64,000 nt of DNA, from positions 1-64,000 of the forward strand of contig NZ_RQTJ01000007.1 of NCBI RefSeq assembly GCF_003858535.1. The letters are read 5' to 3'. The notes under the pieces are model-generated. The model ran no database searches, was not told the DNA's origin, and saw only the letters and a list, made by a program, of their open reading frames with translations. Below, in pieces: positions 38,371 to 48,515 of the stretch (position 1 is the first letter of the stretch; every line of letters begins with the position of its first letter). The stretch comes from Paenimyroides viscosum (GTDB lineage: Bacteria > Bacteroidota > Bacteroidia > Flavobacteriales > Flavobacteriaceae). The translations under genes and the position numbers were made by a program.

Positions 38371-41300
38371 TCAGTTAATAGTTAATCGGTTTACTTCTGA
38401 ATGCGCATTGTATTGCGGTGCATACATACTTTGCATTATGGTTAATCCATCTAAAAATACCCCCACGTTATTAACTTTTACTTTATACCATAAATTATAT
38501 TCTCCTATTGGAAGATAATTGATAAAGAAATTTGTTGAAGCATCATTTCCTTTGTAAAAGTATCGCAATTCATTTTCGTACTTTATACCGCTTAACTCAA
38601 AAAATGGTTCAAATGTACTAGCTCTATTGTCTTTAATATGAACATACGAAGTATTTTCTTTTGTCGAAAATTTTAAACGTATCCAAACCTCATCTCCTAT
38701 TTTTAATTCTTGAGAATTATTAACTATTACTCTTTCGTTACTAATTTCTTTGAAATAATTTTTCTGAATAACAAATGGTTGTTCTTTATTATTTGTCTTG
38801 GTAACCTTATCTATATCTTGTAAAAAATTGTAACTTATACTCCCAACAACTGGTGATTTATTAGGATTTTCAATTGTAATTTCTTGTAGATTAGAACTTA
38901 TAGCATCTTTAGTAAAATTAATTTCATAAACACCATATTCATTTAAATTTTTATTTTCTGTATCTATTGCTTCATTTAATTTATCGGATATATGAAGAGT
39001 ACTTTTGCCATCTACTTTTTTATTTCCTAATAAATATGCATATATGCCGTTAACAGTTGCTTTTGTTGATCCAAAACTATCATAGTTACTTTGATTTAAT
39101 AGTCTTGATTTTAAGGATAATATTTTAGTTTCATCCTCATTATTTTTTTCAAAAGCTTCAATAGCGTAACTTTGTTCTTCTGAAGGTGTACTCCAAAATG
39201 AAACAGCATTTGATGTTGTTTTCCAATACATTCCAAAAGATTCATCAACTAGCGACGATTCATTCAACTGCTTAATAATTTTAGTTGCTAAATCAGTATT
39301 TCCCTCATTTTTAAATATAATTGCGGATTTTGCTTTACATGTTACATCGGCTTCAAGCCAATCTTTTTCTATAATTTCCAAAACCTTATTCCATTTTTCA
39401 ACAAAGTTATTTTCAATAGGCAATTGTGTTTTAAAATGTGATCTTAAATACATATAATCTACCCACTTTTGTAGCGGAACAGATTTTGTATCTTTCTCTT
39501 TCAATAAAATATTATCTAAATAAAGAAGAGCTTCATTAATTGATTTTTCATAATCTACTTTATTCCAATTTACATTCAACTCATTTAGCTGTTTAAATGT
39601 TTGCAACACTTGTAGTGTAATCCAAAAATCATCATTTTCATTTGAAAACCAACCCAAGCCTCCATTATCATTCTGGCGTGAAATTATTTTATGTAATAAG
39701 TCATTGCTCGATTTTTGCAATACCTCTTTATTAAAATAGCCAGCAAGTTTTTTTCTACGTTCTTTGGTTGATAATAGTTCCTGTAGCCAAGGAGATTCAT
39801 TTTCTATTATTTCTTTCAAGTTTTTATCATTATCCCATTTTGTATTATCTACACTACTCCAATCTTTTAATATTTGTTGAATTTCTTTATTTTCATTAAT
39901 AATTTTTAATGCTAATTGATTGGCAAAATATTTAGAAGCTAATTGTTCTGTACATTCATGAGGATAACTTAAAAGATATGGTAATTTATTTAATACATAC
40001 CAAAAATCATTAGATGACAATTGAATAGAGTAATTAAGATTTGTTTTATCTGTATTATTATTATTCATTTCTGACAATTGATATTTTTTTGTTGTATTAC
40101 CTAATTGCCAAACAGGTACATATTCAGAAACAAACTGCTTTTTACTTAATATAGGAATTATAGCTTGTTCGCCATCTGAATATTCTGCGGTTTTAATTGA
40201 AACAACATATTGTAATCCTTGAATATTATCAGGAGTTTGAATATTCCACTCAACAAATGTTGATGCATTAGGTGGAATTTGAATATCTTGTAAGTTCTCT
40301 GAAAGAACTACATTTTCTAAATCTTCTTCGGTTAATGCATTTTTTAATTGAAGAAGAACCTTACCGTTTTGTATTTGATCGGATACATTTGAAACACGTG
40401 CCCGTAAAAATGCTTGATCACCTTCACGCAAAAAGCGTGGCATATTTGGTTGAATAGTTACATCTTTTTGCGTAAAAATACTAGTCTCTAAATAACTTAC
40501 TTCAGCATTAGTATTGTGTGTTAATGCTCTAAATTTCCATTCGGTTAAACTTTCTGGAACAGTATAATTTATTTCGTATAAATTATTTTTATCAAGGTAA
40601 ATAAAAGGTTTAAAAAAAGCTGTTTCTTTTAAATTTTTACGAATTTTAACATCGGTCATCTCGTTTACGTCGCCTTTCTTTGTCGTTATTAGTATTACCC
40701 CATTTGCCCCTCGGTTTCCATAAATAGCAGTAGCACCACTATCTTTTAAAACCGAAATATTATTAATGTCGCTAAAAGCTAATGTTCTAAAGCGTTCTGC
40801 ACTTACCGGTATTCCATCAACCACATACAGTGGCTCTACTGCATTGTTTATTGAGCCAACTCCTCGTAAAACAACTGTTGTATTGTTATCTTTTTCTGAA
40901 AACTTAAATTCTACAATTGTTTCATTAATTATAGCTTGAATATTGTCTTTCGTTGTACTTTTTGTTGAATCATAAACAGGTCTTAAATCACTTAATGTAG
41001 GTGCGTACGTTCTGTAAGTATCAACAACAATTTCATCTAAAAACATAGCTTCATCTTCTATCATTACAATTCTGCCTTTAAAATCTTCTGCTATAAATTT
41101 TACCGGTTTAAATCCTTCGTAAAAAACTTTTAAAACATCTTGTGGAGAAACAAATAACATAAAATTACCACTTTCATCTGTATCAGTTCCTTGATTAGAA
41201 CCATCTAACATAACTGTTGCACCCGGAATTGGATCTCCATCTTGCGTGTAAACGGATCCATATAATTGTAATAACCCTTTTTTAGGTTCTGTGAATATTA

Positions 41301-44300
41301 TATTACGTTTTATATTATCGTAATAACGCATTTTTACATAATAATCGTCGTATAAACTAAAGCCAAACGTATTAATTTGAGGGTAATTTATTAATAGCTT
41401 TTGATCTAAAACAATACTCCAGCTGTAATTTGGTAGGTATTTATTATTTATTTGTCCGTCATAATACAACTCACTAAACTCATCTGAATATGAAAAATAA
41501 CCCGTATAAAAATTCCAGATATTACTGTCGTAATAGTTATTTAGCATACTTTCTGCACTAATATCGTGCATTGATGCTACCATTTCACCAACAAAAGGTT
41601 TATGATCATCGTTGGTAATTTTTAAAAGAATCTGCTCTTTTGTATTTGGTATTAGTTTGTTTTTTAAATGAATAACTTCTGCATTTGCATGTTTTGTTTT
41701 TCTTGCGAAATATTCATTTTCAAGAATGTTTTCGTATGCTCTATTGTCATAAACATAATAGTATTTTATAAAAACTTGATTTGTGTTTTGATCTTTTAAT
41801 GGAAGTTTAATTTCAGAAAACCCTTTTTTACTTAGAAAAGTTGTTGTTGGTAAAATATCATAATTCTGTTGTACTTGAACAAACACTAAAACATCATTAA
41901 AAACAGCATTTACTTTTAAAGTAAGTTCATTATTTTTTATTTCAGTGTTGGTTAATTCTAGGCTTACTACTTGGTTATCGCTTGGAACAGCATTAGGATC
42001 GGCTACATAAAAATTACTATATATTTTTTCTGCTTTAAAATTATCGTCTGTAATAAATTCAACATTATAATTGCCAGCTAACATCCAATCAGGTTTTCCT
42101 ATTATAAAAGGTTTATCGTCTGTGATATTGATTTTATTAGAATAAACTTCAATTTCAACATTTTCTTTGTTCGATATATATTTTTCATCTGGAAAATGCT
42201 TTTTAAATTCTTCAATAGGAATATTTTGTAGCGCAGGTGCTTGCCATAATCGCTTTTTAACATAATCATTATTATATTCATTGCGAATAATTTTTAATGT
42301 TCCTGAAACAGGTTTAAACGTGCCGTTTGCATTGGTTGATTTTATATACAGTTCAAAATCTGAATCTAACTGGAATTTTTTATTGTATTCAGGGAAATGT
42401 AAACTGAAATCGTTATGATTTACTTTAAGTTCTGTATAAGTTGTTTGTGCTTCTCCCGAAGCATCTTTTACATTAATTGCAATTCTATAATCATGGATTG
42501 GTTGATAAACTAAACTATCTTTTGGTATTGGCTTTAAAAGAAATTTTACAGAAAAATTTCCTGTAGCGTTAGTAGTTGTTTCTATTGTTTGCCAAGTTTT
42601 AGAAATAGCATAAAAATCTTGTTGAGTAGCATATTCAGTTAAATCAATTTTGGCATTTATCTTCGCATTAGAAATGGGTGCCTTTGCATAACTTAAAACT
42701 TTACCTGTTAAAGTAACTTCTTGTCCGTAAGATACATTTTCTTTAAAATTGTTTAGAGAAACCGAGAAAGTTGGTCGCTTATATTCTTCTACGTGCAACG
42801 TAATACCACCAGATGTATTGGTATATTTTTTCCAAAAAAGTTTTTCCTCTTTTGTTAAATCTGTAGGAGGATCATACGTTATATTGATTTTAGAAATATT
42901 TGCCTTCTTTGGAATACTGATAGAATCTGCAAAACTTCCGTAAGCATTGGTTACAAATTCTTTTTTATAAAATTCCACACCATTATCATCAGTTCCAAAA
43001 ACTTGTAATCTTGTATTAGGAAGAATCTTCTTTATTTGTTTTATATGATCTACTGCTACAAAAACACCTTTAAAATAAATTGTCTGTTCAGGACGATACA
43101 ATTTTCTATCTGTAAAAAAATTCATTATTACTTCTTCATCTTCCTCAACATATCTATTACTTTTATTTTGATAATTATAGATTAATTCTTCTTCATCAAA
43201 ATCACAAACTTCTTCAAATAAAAAATCTTCATCTTGAAACTGAACTAAAAACTCGGTTTGCTTAATTTGTTCTTCTTTTGTTACTTTTTTAGATTTTATA
43301 ATTGATACTATCCCAAACTCATTTGTTTTATATTTTTTACCATTAATTTTTATTTTATGATTTATGAAAGCTTTTCCCGTTTTGCGATCTAAAAAATAAA
43401 AATCGATAGTTTTTGCTTCTGCTTTATAAAACAAAACAACATCGGTAACAATTATGTTATGGAAATTGTAAAACTTTTGTTTAGAACTAAACTCTTTAGT
43501 TGGAGACGTAAACGCCAAATAGTGCCCTTTATCGATACCATCAATTAAAAATTCATACTCTTTTTCAAAATGATCTGCTTCTTTATTTAATGAAGTTGTA
43601 ATTTTTTCATAAGCAGGTGTGTGTTTTAAAACATACTCTTTTTTTAAAGAATCATTTTTTAGGCTATTTGCCATATGAATGTTATCAACTTTATAAAATT
43701 TCGTAAAAAGAGTATCGGTATTAGCCAAACGAATAAAACCTTTATCTACAGTATTCTTTAAAAGGTATTTGGGTAGATTGGTCTGTGTTTTTTTATCGGT
43801 AATAGTGTTGTAAACATCTTTTAAATAAACTGATTCAGTAGCTGTTAGTTCAAAATCTTTTAAGGAAAGTATATATTCTACCGCTTTAGCCCAAGCTACT
43901 TTTGCAGTTGAAGACGTATTTGATTTTTGATTTTTTAATCCATATTTATACCATAGATTTACTTTTTCTACAATTACTTTTGATTTAAACTTACGTGTTT
44001 TTACTGTTTCTAAAATATTAGAAAGTAACTGATCTTTTATATCAAAGGATAAATTCAACGCATCTGAAAAGTTTTGATATCGTTTTAACTTGATTTGATC
44101 TAATTTTAAAAAATCATTTTCCTTTTCATAATGCAACTCTAAATCTTGATATATACCAAATACTTTAGAAAAAGGTTCAGGAAATTTATAGGTGGTAAAA
44201 TTAGTCGTAAAATCAAGAACTTCGCTTGCTTTTAAATGAACAACTTCCGATATATTATTTTGCTGAAGGGCTTTCTTCTCAAAAATTGAAATCCATTCAA

Positions 44301-44871
44301 AACAAAGCAATTCATAAGGCTTATAATTTTTTATTTCAGCTAATTCTTCTTTTTGTACAAGTTCTCCTAAAAATTCGTTTGATTTTTTTAATAATTCTTC
44401 ATTTTTAAAAACCTCATTGTAAAGATTATCTATTTCATTAACAAAATCTATTGTACGCCAATTTTCAATATTGTTTTTACTATAAGGCTCTTTAACTTTA
44501 TCAAGCTCAATTACTAAATATTCCTTTTTAAAAAAATATTCTGTTAACAGTTGCGCTTTATAGGTTTGTAAAATGCTTTTGTAGGGTTGGTTTAATCTTT
44601 TAATTTCTTTATCAATATCTTTAAAAACATCGTTTGAATCGGTTATTTCAATATAACCTTTTAACTTATTTCTGTAAAAAAAAGTTTTAATAATTTCACG
44701 ACTATTGTTTTCAGAAACTGCTTTATGGTAGATTTTTTCTACTTGATTGTTTGCCGTTTTATAATGCTTGTTCAATTCGGACTGATAAACGTCTTTCCAT
44801 TGGGTTTCATAATTTTGTGCATTACTTATTACAGAAAATAAGCATAAAAATAGTGTAATTAATTGCTTCAT
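38371..44871 (-). CDS. Alpha-2-macroglobulin family protein with embedded plug-like domain
   Basis: About 2166 residues. A signal peptide (MKQLITLFLC...ISNAQ) starts at 44871; an upstream ATG at 44913 lies inside the tcdA terminator and is rejected. The N-terminal third is helical, followed by macroglobulin beta-domains (FTDRKLYRPEQTIYFKGVF). At about 1200-1285 is a carboxypeptidase-regulatory-like domain, and at about 1327-1402 a TonB-plug-like domain (LYVVDGIPV, ISVLKDSGATAIYGNRGANGVILITTKKG). The thioester-type motif CTEQ (Cys1640) is intact in the terpenoid-like region. Known bacterial relatives act as periplasmic protease traps. No beta-barrel is present, so this is not a receptor. Confidence 0.85.
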   Translation of the reverse strand: MKQLITLFLCLFSVISNAQNYETQWKDVYQSELNKHYKTANNQVEKIYHKAVSENNSREIIKTFFYRNKLKGYIEITDSNDVFKDIDKEIKRLNQPYKSILQTYKAQLLTEYFFKKEYLVIELDKVKEPYSKNNIENWRTIDFVNEIDNLYNEVFKNEELLKKSNEFLGELVQKEELAEIKNYKPYELLCFEWISIFEKKALQQNNISEVVHLKASEVLDFTTNFTTYKFPEPFSKVFGIYQDLELHYEKENDFLKLDQIKLKRYQNFSDALNLSFDIKDQLLSNILETVKTRKFKSKVIVEKVNLWYKYGLKNQKSNTSSTAKVAWAKAVEYILSLKDFELTATESVYLKDVYNTITDKKTQTNLPKYLLKNTVDKGFIRLANTDTLFTKFYKVDNIHMANSLKNDSLKKEYVLKHTPAYEKITTSLNKEADHFEKEYEFLIDGIDKGHYLAFTSPTKEFSSKQKFYNFHNIIVTDVVLFYKAEAKTIDFYFLDRKTGKAFINHKIKINGKKYKTNEFGIVSIIKSKKVTKEEQIKQTEFLVQFQDEDFLFEEVCDFDEEELIYNYQNKSNRYVEEDEEVIMNFFTDRKLYRPEQTIYFKGVFVAVDHIKQIKKILPNTRLQVFGTDDNGVEFYKKEFVTNAYGSFADSISIPKKANISKINITYDPPTDLTKEEKLFWKKYTNTSGGITLHVEEYKRPTFSVSLNNFKENVSYGQEVTLTGKVLSYAKAPISNAKINAKIDLTEYATQQDFYAISKTWQTIETTTNATGNFSVKFLLKPIPKDSLVYQPIHDYRIAINVKDASGEAQTTYTELKVNHNDFSLHFPEYNKKFQLDSDFELYIKSTNANGTFKPVSGTLKIIRNEYNNDYVKKRLWQAPALQNIPIEEFKKHFPDEKYISNKENVEIEVYSNKINITDDKPFIIGKPDWMLAGNYNVEFITDDNFKAEKIYSNFYVADPNAVPSDNQVVSLELTNTEIKNNELTLKVNAVFNDVLVFVQVQQNYDILPTTTFLSKKGFSEIKLPLKDQNTNQVFIKYYYVYDNRAYENILENEYFARKTKHANAEVIHLKNKLIPNTKEQILLKITNDDHKPFVGEMVASMHDISAESMLNNYYDSNIWNFYTGYFSYSDEFSELYYDGQINNKYLPNYSWSIVLDQKLLINYPQINTFGFSLYDDYYVKMRYYDNIKRNIIFTEPKKGLLQLYGSVYTQDGDPIPGATVMLDGSNQGTDTDESGNFMLFVSPQDVLKVFYEGFKPVKFIAEDFKGRIVMIEDEAMFLDEIVVDTYRTYAPTLSDLRPVYDSTKSTTKDNIQAIINETIVEFKFSEKDNNTTVVLRGVGSINNAVEPLYVVDGIPVSAERFRTLAFSDINNISVLKDSGATAIYGNRGANGVILITTKKGDVNEMTDVKIRKNLKETAFFKPFIYLDKNNLYEINYTVPESLTEWKFRALTHNTNAEVSYLETSIFTQKDVTIQPNMPRFLREGDQAFLRARVSNVSDQIQNGKVLLQLKNALTEEDLENVVLSENLQDIQIPPNASTFVEWNIQTPDNIQGLQYVVSIKTAEYSDGEQAIIPILSKKQFVSEYVPVWQLGNTTKKYQLSEMNNNNTDKTNLNYSIQLSSNDFWYVLNKLPYLLSYPHECTEQLASKYFANQLALKIINENKEIQQILKDWSSVDNTKWDNDKNLKEIIENESPWLQELLSTKERRKKLAGYFNKEVLQKSSNDLLHKIISRQNDNGGLGWFSNENDDFWITLQVLQTFKQLNELNVNWNKVDYEKSINEALLYLDNILLKEKDTKSVPLQKWVDYMYLRSHFKTQLPIENNFVEKWNKVLEIIEKDWLEADVTCKAKSAIIFKNEGNTDLATKIIKQLNESSLVDESFGMYWKTTSNAVSFWSTPSEEQSYAIEAFEKNNEDETKILSLKSRLLNQSNYDSFGSTKATVNGIYAYLLGNKKVDGKSTLHISDKLNEAIDTENKNLNEYGVYEINFTKDAISSNLQEITIENPNKSPVVGSISYNFLQDIDKVTKTNNKEQPFVIQKNYFKEISNERVIVNNSQELKIGDEVWIRLKFSTKENTSYVHIKDNRASTFEPFFELSGIKYENELRYFYKGNDASTNFFINYLPIGEYNLWYKVKVNNVGVFLDGLTIMQSMYAPQYNAHSEVNRLTIN

Positions 44872-44897
44872 TAAAAGTGCTTTATTTAAAGCAATAT

Positions 44898-44923
44898 AAA
44901 AAAAATCCTGCATAATTGCAGGA
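44898..44923 (-). terminator. Terminator of tcdA
   Basis: On the minus strand a seven-base stem TCCTGCA/TGCAGGA with a four-base loop is followed by eight Ts (As at 44898-44905 on the plus strand). It separates tcdA from the macroglobulin gene. Confidence 0.8.
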
Positions 44924-44928
44924 ATTTC

Positions 44929-45648
44929 TTATTTACTCTTTAACAAATGTCTTATTACTGTTTCTGCAGTATAAAGCCCAAATAAGCCCGGCATATAGCT
45001 GTTTGTTCCAAAAAACGATCTTTTATAGTTAGATCCATCGGTCATCTTCAAACTGCTTTCGTCTGGTTTTTCTAACGAAAAAACTGCTTTAACACCTTTG
45101 TTTACTCCCAATTTTCGTAAACGTCTTCTAATCACTTTTGCAAGCGGACAAACATCGGTTTTACTAATATCTTTCACAACAACTTTCCCTGCAAGCATTT
45201 TACCACCTGCACCCATGTTAGAAATTACTTTAACACGAGCTCTTTTTGCTGCAAGAATTAAATATAATTTCGGCGTTATGCTATCAATACAATCTAAAAC
45301 GTAATCATAATCTTTCGTAACGATTTCAAAAGCACGTTCGGGTGATAAAAATTCTTGAACACGCGTTAAATTCAATTCCGGATTTATATCCATCAATCGG
45401 TCGCCAACAATATCAACTTTTGGTTGCCCAACGGTTGAATGTAACGCCGGCAACTGTCTGTTTACATTGGTAATATCAACTGTATCGCCATCAACAATTG
45501 TAATATTACCAACGCCTGCACGTACAATAAATTCTGCCGCAAACGATCCTACACCGCCTAATCCTACAATTAAAACGTTTGCCTTTTTTAAAATTTCAAT
45601 TCCTTCTGGTTTAAATAATAATTCTGCTCTTTCTTGCCAAACAGCCAT
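44929..45648 (-). CDS. tcdA: tRNA threonylcarbamoyladenosine dehydratase TcdA
   Basis: 239 residues, E1/ThiF-like. The ATP-binding motif is GLGGVGSFAAE and the adenylation region is DGDTVDITNVNRQ. The later DYVLDCIDSITPK and the CPLAKVIRRRLRK segment are typical of TcdA (CsdL). It converts t6A at position 37 of tRNAs to the cyclic form. ThiF and MoeB relatives differ in the C-terminal half, which supports the TcdA call. Confidence 0.9.
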   Translation of the reverse strand: MAVWQERAELLFKPEGIEILKKANVLIVGLGGVGSFAAEFIVRAGVGNITIVDGDTVDITNVNRQLPALHSTVGQPKVDIVGDRLMDINPELNLTRVQEFLSPERAFEIVTKDYDYVLDCIDSITPKLYLILAAKRARVKVISNMGAGGKMLAGKVVVKDISKTDVCPLAKVIRRRLRKLGVNKGVKAVFSLEKPDESSLKMTDGSNYKRSFFGTNSYMPGLFGLYTAETVIRHLLKSK

Positions 45649-45697
45649 TTAATAATAAATTGTGCAAAACTTCTTCGATCGAAAAATCGATTCCCTT

Positions 45698-46333
45698 TTA
45701 CTGGTTAAAAACTCTGTTATAATTTTCTTCAATTATAGGCTTTAAATCTATGTTTAAAACACTTTCTGCTTTGCTGTACACTTCAAAAATCGTTTGATCA
45801 ATCATATCGGTTTCCAAAAAAAGCTGATTCAATGGAATGGTTTTCAGAACATTCTCTAATTCCAGATTCAGTAACAGATATTTCCCAAACGATAGATAAA
45901 ATCCGTTCTTAATCAAACTTTCGGCTACCTGACTATTCTTTGAAAAACCATGAATAACCATTGGAATGGTTAGTTTTAATTCTTTCTTAATTTCAATGAT
46001 TTCCTGATATGCAGCAACGCAGTGCAAAATTACCGGTTTTTTATATTTTTCTGCTAAAAGCAACTGTGGAATTAGTATCTTTTTTTGAATTTCTATTGAA
46101 GTTTCAATCCGTTTGTCCAAACCGCACTCGCCTACCGCTTTACAGTTAGGTTGTTGAATTGCGTGTTCAATCACAATTAAATCTTCCAGAAAAGTGGTTT
46201 CGTTCAGATGCCAAGGATGGATCCCAACTGTAAAATTCGGTAATTCAATATTTACTTCGTTTGGATACTGATTGACAAATTCTACAATTTCGCTGTTGTT
46301 TGAAAAGTGATGTGTATGAATGTTGTAATGCAT
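45698..46333 (-). CDS. TatD-family metal-dependent hydrolase
   Basis: 211 residues, on the short side for TatD. Metal-binding motifs run in order: HTHH near the N-terminus, GIHPWHL, VGECGLDK (Glu), LHCVAAYQ (His), HGFSKN (His) and LETDMI (Asp). All expected ligands are present, so it should be active, probably as a DNase or a general amidohydrolase-fold hydrolase. The gene is separated by three bases from the upstream DUF1684 gene, which suggests co-transcription. Confidence 0.82.
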   Translation of the reverse strand: MHYNIHTHHFSNNSEIVEFVNQYPNEVNIELPNFTVGIHPWHLNETTFLEDLIVIEHAIQQPNCKAVGECGLDKRIETSIEIQKKILIPQLLLAEKYKKPVILHCVAAYQEIIEIKKELKLTIPMVIHGFSKNSQVAESLIKNGFYLSFGKYLLLNLELENVLKTIPLNQLFLETDMIDQTIFEVYSKAESVLNIDLKPIIEENYNRVFNQ

Positions 46334-46336
46334 AAT

Positions 46337-46936
46337 TTAGAATTTTACTCCAGCTAAAATTGCCGTTTTCAAAAAATTCACATCGGGCGTTATAGGGCAT
46401 GAATAGCCTAAAGTATAAGCGCAGTAAGGATGATACGCTTTATTAAAATCTAACATAATCTCATTTCCATCAGGAATTTCGATATCCAGATAGCGTCCTG
46501 CTCCGTAAGTTTCATTTCCGCTGGTTTCATCAATAAAAGGTAAAAACAAATGTTTTTTATAACCTTCACGTTTAATTAAATCTATATTTTGATAGACTTC
46601 CAATTGAAATTTTTCATTATTGATTGTAAAATGTAAAATACCATAACGTTTATAATCCGGTTGATTTTTACCTGAAGTAGGCATTTTAAAAATCGGCTGA
46701 TTTTTTAATCGTTCTAAAGTAGCTTTTACGACAAATTTTTCGTTGTAAGGATAAAAATTTAATCCTTTAAAATCTTTTAATTCTTCTTCTTTTAAAGGAG
46801 TTGTTTCCTGGTTAAGATATGATTTATTCAGTTCTCTCTGATAGTCCAGAACCTCTTTTTCATTTTGTTGAGAAAAAGTTAAATTGGTAAATAGCAGAAA
46901 TAGTATAAGTATTTTGTACATGTTTTTTTTTATCAA
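46337..46936 (-). CDS. DUF1684 secreted protein
   Basis: 199 residues. An N-terminal signal peptide (MIKKNMYKILILFLLFTNLTFS) is followed by the DUF1684 domain, with FYPYNEKFVVKA, YGILHF, the DETSGNETYGAGRYLD core and the C-terminal NKAYHPYCAY, all characteristic. The family has no established function. A second ATG five codons later (46921) would also work. It is in an operon with the TatD-like gene. Confidence 0.8.
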   Translation of the reverse strand: MIKKNMYKILILFLLFTNLTFSQQNEKEVLDYQRELNKSYLNQETTPLKEEELKDFKGLNFYPYNEKFVVKATLERLKNQPIFKMPTSGKNQPDYKRYGILHFTINNEKFQLEVYQNIDLIKREGYKKHLFLPFIDETSGNETYGAGRYLDIEIPDGNEIMLDFNKAYHPYCAYTLGYSCPITPDVNFLKTAILAGVKF

Positions 46937-47009
46937 AATTACATATTTTGTTTTCTAAACAAACACACTAAATATTTAAAATAATCGTTATATGTTAAAA
47001 ACAGAAAAA

Positions 47010-47417
47010 ATGAAAAAAATTATTTGTAGTGTTATTGGGTTTACCGGATTATTTGCAAATACGCAAGAAACAAGAGTTGAATTAGAGAAGCCTAAACAAA
47101 CTGTTTATGTCGTTAGATCGGCTGAATTTACAGGCTCTAATACAGGTTTAATAACGGTTTCGGGAAGTTCTACATTAAACGATTTAAAAGAAATTGAGAA
47201 AATCGCACAAGATCACGGAATCAGCATTTCGTTTGTGAATCAAAAATTCAACAGAAATCAATTAGAATATACCGAACTTTTATATCAAAATAATGGGAAA
47301 TGGGAAACATTGACTTTTGGAACCGACTATTTAAAGTTATTGCCTTTTAGTATTACTTTTTCAACCGATAAAAAAGAAGGAAAAGAAACTAAAAAGTTTT
47401 CAATTAAAAAACAATAA
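47010..47417 (+). CDS. Exported protein of unknown function
   Basis: About 135 residues from ATG 47010, chosen because it begins a signal-peptide-like stretch (MKKIICSVIGFTGLFANTQ); an in-frame ATG at 46992 is also possible. The mature part is rich in beta-strand-forming residues, with an ITVSGSSTLNDLKEIEKIAQDHGISISF core. No motif is recognised. A good hairpin terminator follows at 47469, so it is a separate unit from the lipoprotein gene downstream. Confidence 0.55.
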   Translation: MKKIICSVIGFTGLFANTQETRVELEKPKQTVYVVRSAEFTGSNTGLITVSGSSTLNDLKEIEKIAQDHGISISFVNQKFNRNQLEYTELLYQNNGKWETLTFGTDYLKLLPFSITFSTDKKEGKETKKFSIKKQ

Positions 47418-47468
47418 AAATGATCGATCTAAAAATTCAACAGACATCGTTTATCAAATTATCTAACC

Positions 47469-47502
47469 AAATTAAAAAGACTGTAAAAGTCTTTTTAATT
47501 TT
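47469..47502 (+). terminator. Terminator after the exported-protein gene
   Basis: Thirteen-base stem AAATTAAAAAGAC (47469-47481) with GTCTTTTTAATTT (47489-47501), followed by Ts. Confidence 0.75.
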
Positions 47503-47518
47503 ACTTTAAAATTTCGAA

Positions 47519-48385
47519 ATGAAAAAATATATCGTTTTATTGAGTTTTTCTTTGTTATATGCGTGTTCATCAAAATCGCAGGAAACCAATTTTAAAGAAG
47601 TTTTTACTTTAGATAAAAAACATACCGAAGTTTCGGGAATGATTTTTCATGCACCAACTCAGAAATTATGGATGTTACAAGATAAAGGAAATCCGTCGGA
47701 ATTGTATGTTTATTCGGCTGATGGAACTTTTGAAAATACAGTTATCGTGAATAATCAGGAAAATACCGATTGGGAAGATTTATCGCAAGATAAAAACGGA
47801 AACATATACATTGGCAATTTTGGCAATAACGACAACAAGCGTAAAGACCTACGCATTTTAAAAGTTGATGCTGCAACAATACAATCTAATTCGGTAAATG
47901 TATCGCAAGAAACGACTTTTTATTATGAAGATCAAACCGAATTCCCTCCAAAAAAAAGCAATTTATTATACGATTGTGAAGCGTTTGTAGCTACAAATGA
48001 AGCGTTTTACTTGTTTACCAAAAACAGATCTAAAGGTTTTGATGGTGCTTTTTACGTTTACAAAGTACCTAATAAAAACGGAAGTTTTAAAGCAGAGAAA
48101 ATTGCGACTTTAAAAACCTGCGATCAATATAAAAGTTGTGCCATTACCGGTGCAGCGCTTAATAAAAACGGAAATGAAATTGCTTTTTTAACACACGATA
48201 AAGTATTGCTAATTCCGTTTGTGAACGATGATTCTTTTAAACAAGAGAATATTACCACAAAAGAATTAGGACATAATTCGCAAAAAGAAGCCATTACTTT
48301 TAAAAGCGACAACCAACTTTTTATGGCAGATGAAAGCGAAAAAGGTAAAAAAGGCGGTACTGTTTTTATGTTAGATTTAAACTAA
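47519..48385 (+). CDS. Putative beta-propeller lipoprotein
   Basis: 288 residues. A lipoprotein signal (MKKYIVLLSFSLLYAC) with the lipid Cys at residue 16 anchors the protein. The rest is all-beta, with repeated strand motifs (SGMIFHAPTQKLWMLQDKG, LYVYSADG, WEDLSQDKNGNIYIGNFG) that suggest a propeller. EDLSQD and DCEAF segments resemble SdiA-regulated or phytase-like propellers, but I cannot assign an enzyme activity. Confidence 0.65.
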   Translation: MKKYIVLLSFSLLYACSSKSQETNFKEVFTLDKKHTEVSGMIFHAPTQKLWMLQDKGNPSELYVYSADGTFENTVIVNNQENTDWEDLSQDKNGNIYIGNFGNNDNKRKDLRILKVDAATIQSNSVNVSQETTFYYEDQTEFPPKKSNLLYDCEAFVATNEAFYLFTKNRSKGFDGAFYVYKVPNKNGSFKAEKIATLKTCDQYKSCAITGAALNKNGNEIAFLTHDKVLLIPFVNDDSFKQENITTKELGHNSQKEAITFKSDNQLFMADESEKGKKGGTVFMLDLN

Positions 48386-48422
48386 TTTTATAATCCGATA
48401 TAGAATTATTATTTAGAAAAGT

Positions 48423-48466
48423 CGTCACTTCAAGTAGTGAAGTGTATCGACAAGTTCGAACTGACG
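48423..48466. repeat. Divergent interspersed palindromic repeat
   Basis: A 44-base element with outer arms CGTCA/TGACG and an inner perfect stem CACTTCA-N5-TGAAGTG (48426-48444). It contains GTATCGA and TTCGAACTGACG, echoing the repeats of the aromatic island in reverse orientation. It is the only relative seen outside the island. Confidence 0.5.
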
Positions 48467-48515
48467 AAAGTGTTAAAATTTCATCTATTAAAAACTTACT
48501 AACTAATATTATAAA

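Noticed and set aside
38371..44871. TonB-dependent receptor reading of the macroglobulin protein
   Set aside because: It has a plug-like segment but no beta-barrel domain after it. The remainder is macroglobulin-like.
44872..44913. Upstream ATG of the macroglobulin gene at 44913
   Set aside because: It lies inside the tcdA terminator hairpin and would hide the signal peptide that begins at 44871.
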